Shown piece by piece: positions 6,612 to 11,681 of a stretch of 11,681 nt of DNA; the first letter of the stretch is position 1; the number at the start of each line of letters is the position of its first letter. The notes below the pieces were generated by a model. It did not search any database. It saw nothing but the letters and a program-made list of their open reading frames with translations, and had not been told where the DNA came from. The DNA is from Lachnospiraceae bacterium UBA3814 (GTDB taxonomy: Bacteria > Bacillota > Clostridia > Lachnospirales > Lachnospiraceae). Location: the NCBI GenBank assembly GCA_002368575.1, contig DFEA01000031.1, forward strand, positions 1-11,681. The letters are read 5' to 3'. A program made the translations under genes and the position numbers.

Positions 6612-7795
6612 AAGCCGTACTCCTGTGCCAGAAGCCTGAATTTCGGAAGAGAGTTTACCACGGTCTCATAGGACACGCAATATGCTATCCTCGTATAGCC
6701 GGGGCATCCGAAGGACGAGCCGGGAACTGTCAGGATATTATATTTCTTTGCCCTGTCGCAAAAGGAAGCATCGTCCTCCTCGGGCGTTTTCATAAACAGA
6801 TAAAAGGCTCCCTCCGGCCTCTGACAGCTGAACCCAAGCTCAGTGAGTCCGTTATACAGGGTATTTCTGTTCCTTTCATAATAGCCGATGTCCGTAGTTT
6901 CATTAAGGCATTCGGAAACTGCCAGCTGGATAAGCGAGGGAGCGTTAACATAGCCCAGTATCCTTGTTGCCACGCCGGCTGCCGCAAATACGGCTTTATA
7001 ATCATCAAGCTCCGAAGGGATCACGAGATACCCTATCCTTTCACCCGGCAGGGACAGGGATTTTGAGAACGAATAACCCACTATGGTATTTCTGTAGTAT
7101 TTTGTCACAAAGGGGACCTGTACATCTCCATATACAAGCTCCCGGTAAGGCTCATCGGTAATAAGATATATGGGCTTATTATATTCCTTCTGCTTCTGCT
7201 CAAGGATCCTGCCAAGCTCCTTTATCGTTTCCTCCGAATATACCGCTCCGGTAGGATTATTGGGTGAATTTATGAGCACCGCCTTTGTTTTTTCACTTAT
7301 CCTTTCGGAAAGCTCCTTAAGGTTCGGCTGGAAGCTCGATGTATCAGGGCTTATCGCATTCAGTACACCGTCATAATTACTGACGTAATTTCTGTATTCG
7401 CCGAAATACGGGGCAAAGGTTATGACCTCGTCTCCGGGATCCAGAAGAGTCTTAAAGATCACGTTCAGTCCCGACGCCGCTCCTACGGACATTATGACGT
7501 TTTCTTCGGAAAATGAGGTGCCGAACCTTTCGTTCAGTGAATCGGCGACCGCCCTTCTCACCTCGGGAAAACCGGCGTTGCTCATATATCCGTGAACATA
7601 GAGGGGATCCTTTGTCTTAAGGATATCGATGATCGCCTCCGAAACAGCCTTCGGAGCGGGAACATTCGGATTCCCGAGACTGAAATCATAAACATTCTCC
7701 GCGCCATATTCCGCGGCCAGTCTCCTGCCTTCCTCAAACATGGCCCGGATCACCGAGCTTCCCTTTACAAGCTCTGTCATTTTTTTTGAAATCAT
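6608..7795 (-). CDS. Class I/II pyridoxal phosphate aminotransferase
   Basis: A cytoplasmic fold-type I aminotransferase of 395 residues, in the aspartate/aromatic aminotransferase superfamily. Seen: FSLGNPNVPAP (about 38-48), HGYMSNAGFPEVRRAVA (68-84), SVGAASGLNVIFKTLLDPGDEV (103-124, phosphate region), NNPTG (179-183), DEPYREL (214-220), the PLP-binding lysine Lys245 in YSFSKSLSLPGERIGY, and the C-terminal carboxylate-binding arginine in YTRIAY. The amino donor is probably glutamate or aspartate, but the acceptor cannot be read off. Proteins of this type are widespread stand-alone genes in Lachnospiraceae. The start has GAGGT eight bases upstream. The stop of rfbG is 10 bp upstream, and its own stop overlaps the hisC ATG by 4 bp. 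It may serve amino-acid synthesis rather than the sugar pathway, because sugar aminotransferases usually belong to the DegT/DnrJ family, unlike this one. Confidence 0.9.
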   Translation of the reverse strand: MISKKMTELVKGSSVIRAMFEEGRRLAAEYGAENVYDFSLGNPNVPAPKAVSEAIIDILKTKDPLYVHGYMSNAGFPEVRRAVADSLNERFGTSFSEENVIMSVGAASGLNVIFKTLLDPGDEVITFAPYFGEYRNYVSNYDGVLNAISPDTSSFQPNLKELSERISEKTKAVLINSPNNPTGAVYSEETIKELGRILEQKQKEYNKPIYLITDEPYRELVYGDVQVPFVTKYYRNTIVGYSFSKSLSLPGERIGYLVIPSELDDYKAVFAAAGVATRILGYVNAPSLIQLAVSECLNETTDIGYYERNRNTLYNGLTELGFSCQRPEGAFYLFMKTPEEDDASFCDRAKKYNILTVPGSSFGCPGYTRIAYCVSYETVVNSLPKFRLLAQEYGL

Positions 7796-7805
7796 CCTTC
7801 ATACC

Positions 7806-8975
7806 TCATTTCGTCAGTAACAGTTCACCATCCAGATAGGAATCGATAGTACCGGCCACTATCCGTCTCACATCCTCATTATTGATATATGCCCGGTCAA
7901 ACCTCACTATCTCCTCCATAGCTCTTTCCACGTTCCATACCGGGTGCCAGCCAAATACCGATCTCAGCTTTGATGAATCAAGCATCAGAAAGCCCGCCTC
8001 ATGGGGGCCGCCGTCGGATACGTTCTTCCAGGAGGCCCTGAAGCCCTCCGGTAAAGCAATATTCCATTTATCGCAGAAAAGTCCCGTGAGCTCTCCTGTG
8101 GTATAACAGTCGGAAGCATCCGGTCCCACATTGTAGGCGCCGCAATAAGAGGCATCCTCATACTGCCTCATGGCTATCATGAGATAGCAGCATACCGGCT
8201 CAAGCACATGCTGATAGGGTCTTATCGAATACGGATTCCTTACAATGATCTCTTCTTCCTTCTCAACCGCTCTCAGGCAATCAGGGATTATGCGGTCTCT
8301 GGCAAAATCTCCTCCCCCGATCACATTCCCCGCCCTGCAGGTCGAGACAGCCGTACCCTTATCCTTAAGGAACGATCTTATATAGCTGCCTGTTACCAGC
8401 TCTGAACAGGATTTGGAATTGGAATAGGGATCGTACCCGTCAAGCACATCCGTTTCGACATATCCCCTGATCCCTCCGGCTGCGTCTACCCGGCTGTCAG
8501 GCTGACCGGCCCTTTCCGAACCGTCCGAGGGCTGTGTACCCTGTATTTTATCGTCATCGGTATTTCTGTATACCTTATCGGTAGTTACATTTATAACAGA
8601 CCTGACCGAATCAGTCAACCTGCAGCACTCAAGCACGTTGACCGTTCCCATGATATTTGTTTCGAAGGTCTCAACGGGTCTTTCGTATGACACTCTGACT
8701 ATAGGCTGCGCAGCCATATGGATCACTATCTCAGGCCTCACCTGATCAAATACACTCTTTAAATGAGACAGATCCCTTATATCGCCCTCTATCGAGTGCA
8801 TCCTTTCATGAAGGCCGCACAGTTCAAACAGGGAAGGCTCCGTAGGCGGAGCAAGCGCGTATCCCGTTACGTGCGCGCCGTGCTTAAGAAGGACCTCACA
8901 CATATAGCTCCCCTTGAAGCCTGTATGCCCCGTGACAAGGACCTTTTTATCCTTATAAAACGAAAAATCAAGCAT
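7806..8975 (-). CDS. rfbG: CDP-glucose 4,6-dehydratase with an extra internal segment
   Basis: Converts CDP-glucose to CDP-4-keto-6-deoxyglucose with bound NAD+, feeding RfbH. An extended SDR (NAD-dependent epimerase/dehydratase) protein of 389 residues against about 355-360 usually. Seen: the NAD-binding loop VTGHTGFKGSYMCEVL (about 14-29; GxxGxxG at 16-22), GDIRDL (64-69), HMAAQPIVRVSYERPVETFETN (86-107), VTTDKVYRN (130-138, threonine and acidic residue of the active site), YDPYSNSK (181-188; the YxxxK pair is Tyr184/Lys188) and CRAGNVIGGGDFARDRIIPD (about 214-233). Residues 139-170 (8466-8561) form a hydrophilic segment rich in Asp, Gly, Ser and Gln, where relatives have only about six residues; it keeps the frame. 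The ATG is preceded by AAGGAGG and overlaps the rfbH stop by 8 bp, indicating translational coupling. The assignment is strongly supported by its neighbour RfbH. Confidence 0.93.
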   Translation of the reverse strand: MLDFSFYKDKKVLVTGHTGFKGSYMCEVLLKHGAHVTGYALAPPTEPSLFELCGLHERMHSIEGDIRDLSHLKSVFDQVRPEIVIHMAAQPIVRVSYERPVETFETNIMGTVNVLECCRLTDSVRSVINVTTDKVYRNTDDDKIQGTQPSDGSERAGQPDSRVDAAGGIRGYVETDVLDGYDPYSNSKSCSELVTGSYIRSFLKDKGTAVSTCRAGNVIGGGDFARDRIIPDCLRAVEKEEEIIVRNPYSIRPYQHVLEPVCCYLMIAMRQYEDASYCGAYNVGPDASDCYTTGELTGLFCDKWNIALPEGFRASWKNVSDGGPHEAGFLMLDSSKLRSVFGWHPVWNVERAMEEIVRFDRAYINNEDVRRIVAGTIDSYLDGELLLTK

Positions 8976-10293
8976 TTACAGCCTCCTTCAGGACCTCAGC
9001 CATATGATCGAGCATCTCATCGGTCATGCCCGGATAGACTCCTATCCAGAAGGAATCGCGCATTATCCTCTCGGTATTTTCAAGCTCTCCCGAGACCCTG
9101 TAGGCATCGCTGTCGCCACGGATCGCATCAAAGCAGGGATGCTTTATTATATTACCGGCAAAAAGCATCCTTGTCTGTATCCCGTTGTCTTCCAGATGCC
9201 TGACCACTCTGCTTCTGTCTGTCCCCTCCCTGCAGGTGAGAAGGAAGCCGAACCAACTTGGTCTGGAATTTTCGCAGGCCCGGGGAAGTATGAAGGCGTC
9301 CTCGCTGTCCCTGAGAGCCGTGTATAGCCTTTCAAAGTTATGTATCCTCTTTTCCACAAAGGAGGGAAGCTTCTTCAGCTGGGCACAGCCCACCGCGGCC
9401 TGCATATCAGTAGCCTTGAGATTGTACCCGAAGTGGGAATACACGTATTTATGGTCGTATCCCTCCGGAAGCTCTCCATGCCTTCCATCGTACCTGTGTC
9501 CGCAGAAATTATCCCTTCCCGGGGGGCATACACAATCCCGTCCCCAGTCTCTGAGGGAGCGTACTATCTTATTTAAGAGAGGATCATCCGTATAAACGGC
9601 TCCTCCCTCTCCCATGGTCATATGGTGAGCGGGATAGAAGCTTGAGGTTCCGATATCCCCGATGGTTCCGGTCAGTCTGTCACATCCGTCCATTCTGTAT
9701 ACAGAACCCAGAGCGTCACAGTTGTCCTCGACAAGCCACAGACCATGCTCATCACAGAAGTTCTTTACCGCCTTAAGGTCAAAGGGATTCCCAAGCGTAT
9801 GTGCTATCATGACTGCCTTTGTCTTTTCGGAAAGCGCCTCCTCAAGCTTTGTCGTATCTATATTATACTGGGGAACAGTAACATCAACAAAAACAGGAAC
9901 GGCGCCAAACTGAAGGATCGGCGCGATGGTGGTCGGAAAGCCCGCTGCCACCGTGATCACCTCATCTCCTCTTTTTACCCTTCTGTCACCGAGAAGGGGC
10001 GAGGTCAGCGCCATAAAGGCAAGCAGATTAGCTGATGATCCGGAGTTGACCAGCGAACAGAACCTGATCCCCAGGTATTTTGCAAAGCTTTTTTCAAACT
10101 CCTCGGTATACCTTCCCGCGGTCAGCCAGAACTCAATGGCGCTGTCCACCAGGTTCACCATCTCGTCACTGTCATATACACGGGAAGCATAGGGGATCCT
10201 GTCTCCCTTCATGTACTCCTTCTTTTTATGGCAGACTTCATAGTACTGCTTTACCAGATCCATTATCTGCGATCTTATACGTTCCTTTTCCAT
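8968..10293 (-). CDS. rfbH: CDP-4-keto-6-deoxyglucose 3-dehydrase (E1)
   Basis: A PMP- and [2Fe-2S]-dependent enzyme that removes the C3 hydroxyl of CDP-4-keto-6-deoxyglucose, leading to 3,6-dideoxyhexoses such as abequose, paratose, tyvelose or ascarylose. It belongs to the DegT/DnrJ/EryC1 fold. I place the start at the ATG at 10291-10293 (441 residues), because GGAGGT lies three bases upstream; an in-frame ATG at 10306-10308 would add five residues (446) but has no ribosome binding site. Numbering below uses the longer form. The PLP lysine is replaced by His228 in SSFYPAHHMTMGEGGA, diagnostic of E1. Iron-sulfur cysteines are Cys197 (EDNCDALG), Cys259, Cys261 and Cys269 (RDCVCPPGRDNFCG): C-X61-C-X-C-X7-C, against C-X57-C-X-C-X7-C in the Yersinia enzyme, the four extra residues lying in the YRMDGCDRL loop. 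PSWFGF and NTERIM are also seen. It is the first gene of the rfbH-rfbG run. The E3 reductase partner is not in the window. Confidence 0.95.
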   Translation of the reverse strand: MEKERIRSQIMDLVKQYYEVCHKKKEYMKGDRIPYASRVYDSDEMVNLVDSAIEFWLTAGRYTEEFEKSFAKYLGIRFCSLVNSGSSANLLAFMALTSPLLGDRRVKRGDEVITVAAGFPTTIAPILQFGAVPVFVDVTVPQYNIDTTKLEEALSEKTKAVMIAHTLGNPFDLKAVKNFCDEHGLWLVEDNCDALGSVYRMDGCDRLTGTIGDIGTSSFYPAHHMTMGEGGAVYTDDPLLNKIVRSLRDWGRDCVCPPGRDNFCGHRYDGRHGELPEGYDHKYVYSHFGYNLKATDMQAAVGCAQLKKLPSFVEKRIHNFERLYTALRDSEDAFILPRACENSRPSWFGFLLTCREGTDRSRVVRHLEDNGIQTRMLFAGNIIKHPCFDAIRGDSDAYRVSGELENTERIMRDSFWIGVYPGMTDEMLDHMAEVLKEAVNA

Positions 10294-10313
10294 CTTACCT
10301 CCCTGCATCGTTT

Positions 10314-10339
10314 TATAGTGAACGATATTCGTTACTATA
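10314..10339 (-). promoter_or_regulatory. Inverted repeat / leader hairpin upstream of rfbH
   Basis: The arms tatagt-g-aacga (10314-10325) and tcgtt-actata (10329-10339) are fully complementary over 11 pairs, with one bulged base and a 3-base loop. The repeat lies between the rfb promoter and the rfbH ribosome binding site (10297-10302). In the transcript it would form a hairpin ending 11 bases before the GGAGGT. As DNA it could be a palindromic operator. It is AT-rich and has no following T-run, so an attenuator of the usual kind is unlikely. Structure is seen directly; role is inferred. Confidence 0.5.
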
Positions 10340-10401
10340 TTTTGGGCAAATCCAGCCGATCCGCTTTTTGAGACCGGAGCATTTCCTTATCACAATATGT
10401 T

Positions 10402-10430
10402 ATTATATACTATAATCTAACCGATATCAA
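10402..10430 (-). promoter_or_regulatory. Strong vegetative promoter for the rfbH operon
   Basis: On the minus strand TTGATA (10425-10430) is followed after exactly 17 bases by TATAAT (10402-10407). These match TTGACA at 5 of 6 and TATAAT at 6 of 6, and a run of eight A/T bases lies just upstream of the -35 box (about 10431-10438). A start site near 10395 gives a leader of about 100 bases that includes the hairpin at 10314-10339. This is the best sigma-A type promoter in the window and fits the start of the five-gene run. Confidence 0.75.
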
Positions 10431-10472
10431 AAAAAACGTTATTATTCAGGGACAAGCAACTATCAGTTTCAC

Positions 10473-10501
10473 TTGATATATCTGCCTGTATGTAGTAGTA
10501 T
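10473..10501 (+). promoter_or_regulatory. Possible divergent promoter
   Basis: On the plus strand TTGATA (10473-10478) is followed after 17 bases by TAGTAT (10496-10501), matching 5 of 6 and 4 of 6 consensus positions. It points away from the rfb promoter, toward the short ORF and the GT-C-like gene. The spacing is ideal but the -10 box is mediocre. Confidence 0.35.
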
Positions 10502-10543
10502 CCAAAGTATTCTACTGAATTATATCTTTTTCAGTTTGTCTGG

Positions 10544-10738
10544 TTGAGAATTTCAGAATCGGCCATGCGGTCTGGTAAAGTGGCTTACGCAGGTTTATTC
10601 ATGAATTACTTGTTCAGAATTGTTTTTGTCCTTATTTTTACCATATTAAGCGCACTGATTATGCGAAGGGCTATTGGGGTGGTCAAGAATAACTGTTTTA
10701 AAGCTCCTTCGAATATGAAGCAAACAAACGGATAATGA
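10544..10738 (+). CDS. Short membrane ORF, either a small protein or a gene remnant
   Basis: I do not recognise this protein. From TTG at 10544 to the TAA at 10736-10738 it would be 64 residues; ATG starts at 10565 and 10601 give shorter forms. None has a good ribosome binding site. It contains one strong membrane segment, LFRIVFVLIFTILSALIM, followed by a basic tail (RRAIGVVKNN). The frame is open upstream to a TAG at 10496-10498, and the upstream residues YLFQFVW also look like membrane protein. It may therefore be the C-terminal remnant of a longer truncated membrane protein rather than an intact gene. Its AT-rich base use matches the gene to its right and differs from the rfb genes. It could also be chance coding in an AT-rich spacer. 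Confidence 0.35.
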
Positions 10739-10848
10739 TCGTTAACTGACCTCTTGCTGTGTAAATCAGCGAAGACTGTATTAATTGGATTTAGGCTTTA
10801 ACCGTGAAGATACTGAACAGGTTATGCTTACTTTAGGTTTACTCTGAA

Positions 10849-11681
10849 ATGACAAAAAGAACTGATAAATCAACTGTATTGATCTTAATTATAATCGAGT
10901 TAGCTTTGCTGTTATTTGGGGCAATGCAGACTCTGCACATTTACAGAACAAAAGATGTGCTTACCGGTAATGATTTCTTTAATTTTGAAGATATAGTGAA
11001 CACAGGGGAAGAAACGAATGTTTTATTGTCCGATTATGGAGCTTTGGAAAGAGGGACCTATGTTGGAAGGATCATTTATTCTTCTGAAAAAACACAACGT
11101 CTGACATTTAATAACGATAAGATTCCGGAAATTGAGGCACATGATATTTATCTTGATCATCGCAAAAATGAAGTGACCTTTAGAATTACTGTCAGATATC
11201 CATTGAATAATTTTTCGGTTTATTTAAAGTATAAGGGACGGGGTGATTTTTCCGTTAATGAGCTTGTGCTCAAACGAGACAGGTTAGAATATGTCAGATT
11301 TATGCTGGTTGTACTAACTGTGTTTTCTGTTTTGGAGGTAATGTTATATTTATTTTATAAAAATCGGGAGGTATTCCGAGATGTATTATGGATCATGATA
11401 TGTTCGCTTATTGCATTTCTTCCGTATACAGTTTCAGGAATACACAGAGGCGATGATCTTACTTATCATTTGCTTAGGATAGATGGTATTGCCGAAGAGT
11501 TGGCAAACGGACATTTCCCTGTATATATGCAATCTATCTGGCTAAACGGCTACGGAAGTCCGGTCTCAATGTATTACGGAGACTTTCTGTTATATTTTCC
11601 CGCAGTTCTGAGGCTCCTTGGTTTTTCTTTCAACATTTCATATAAGCTTTATGTAATTATGGGTCAATCATTTTTTCTATG
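10849..11681 (+). CDS. Large multi-spanning membrane protein, GT-C/YfhO-like, C-terminus cut by window edge
   Basis: The frame is open from the ATG at 10849 to the right edge: 277 codons without a stop. A TAG 15 bases upstream makes this the first possible ATG; the ribosome binding site is weak (AGG about 11 bases upstream). The N-terminal membrane segment is at about 9-28. An extracytoplasmic region of about 120 residues follows (about 30-148), then membrane segments at about 151-170 and 180-197. Next comes the loop HRGDDLTYHLLRIDGIAEELANG (about 199-221) with HFPVYMQSIWLNGYGSPVSMYYGD (222-245). An early acidic pair followed by YHLLR, and then NGYGSPVS, resembles GT-C fold lipid-linked glycosyltransferases of the YfhO / PTPS-related (PF10131) kind, which work on surface glycans. 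The gene is clearly more AT-rich than those on the left and runs divergently from the rfb operon. The fold class is moderately supported; donor and acceptor are unknown. Confidence 0.75.
   Translation, partial: MTKRTDKSTVLILIIIELALLLFGAMQTLHIYRTKDVLTGNDFFNFEDIVNTGEETNVLLSDYGALERGTYVGRIIYSSEKTQRLTFNNDKIPEIEAHDIYLDHRKNEVTFRITVRYPLNNFSVYLKYKGRGDFSVNELVLKRDRLEYVRFMLVVLTVFSVLEVMLYLFYKNREVFRDVLWIMICSLIAFLPYTVSGIHRGDDLTYHLLRIDGIAEELANGHFPVYMQSIWLNGYGSPVSMYYGDFLLYFPAVLRLLGFSFNISYKLYVIMGQSFFL

Noticed and set aside
8763..10415. Long plus-strand frames opposite rfbH and the rfbG start, up to 146 codons
   Set aside because: Mirror frames of well-identified genes; compositions are typical of antisense shadows (rich in Ser, Pro, Arg, Leu) and no ribosome binding sites fit.
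10785..10814. TTGGAT-N18-GATACT as a promoter for the GT-C-like gene
   Set aside because: Both hexamers are poor matches and the spacing is long; not better than expected in AT-rich DNA.
1..11681. CRISPR array, tRNA, rRNA, transposase, integrase or toxin-antitoxin pair
   Set aside because: No regularly spaced repeats, cloverleaf tRNA with anticodon arm, or recognisable protein motifs of these classes were seen; the 3940-4071 cloverleaf lacks tRNA features such as a GTTC T-loop and a CCA-type acceptor end.

Overview
The window looks like a chromosomal segment of an anaerobic, low-to-mid GC Clostridia bacterium, most likely a Lachnospiraceae relative. This is inferred from a type III glutamine synthetase, Clostridia-like DapF, Hsp33, YqeM-like methyltransferase, HisC and COG2426-type proteins, and AGGAGG-type ribosome binding sites. 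I cannot name the species. No rRNA, tRNA, CRISPR array, transposase or phage gene was seen.

Layout. Bases 1-10308 are almost entirely coded on the minus strand, so transcription runs right to left. Read in that direction, the block starts with a strong promoter (10402-10430) driving a tightly packed run: rfbH (CDP-4-keto-6-deoxyglucose 3-dehydrase, E1), rfbG (CDP-glucose 4,6-dehydratase), a class I aminotransferase, hisC and a small COG2426 membrane protein. Junctions are an 8-bp overlap, a 10-bp gap, a 4-bp overlap and a 28-bp overlap, which suggests one operon. After a 97-bp gap comes a SAM-dependent methyltransferase, closed by a hairpin directly after its stop. Then come a 132-bp cloverleaf-like palindromic repeat (3940-4071), hslO (Hsp33), dapF (diaminopimelate epimerase), an unannotated possible small gene of about 46 codons (1826-1966) overlapping the dapF end, and glnN (type III glutamine synthetase), whose C-terminus runs off the left edge.

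To the right of the rfb promoter the strand switches. Bases 10309-10848 hold the rfb leader and divergent regulatory DNA plus one doubtful short membrane ORF or gene remnant. From 10849 to the right edge is the N-terminal part of a large multi-spanning membrane protein resembling GT-C/YfhO-type glycosyltransferases. This right end is visibly more AT-rich than the rest, as is common at the border of a cell-surface polysaccharide cluster.

How the genes fit together. RfbG and RfbH perform consecutive steps toward a CDP-3,6-dideoxyhexose, so with the divergent GT-C-like gene the right end is probably the edge of a surface glycan locus. The cytidylyltransferase (RfbF) and the E3 reductase that would complete the pathway are not in the window. 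The left part is ordinary housekeeping: nitrogen assimilation (glnN), lysine/peptidoglycan (dapF), redox-stress chaperone (hslO) and histidine (hisC). I see no clear wholly new multi-gene system. The items most worth a second look are the cloverleaf repeat, the small ORF after dapF, the 32-residue segment in RfbG and the rfb leader hairpin.
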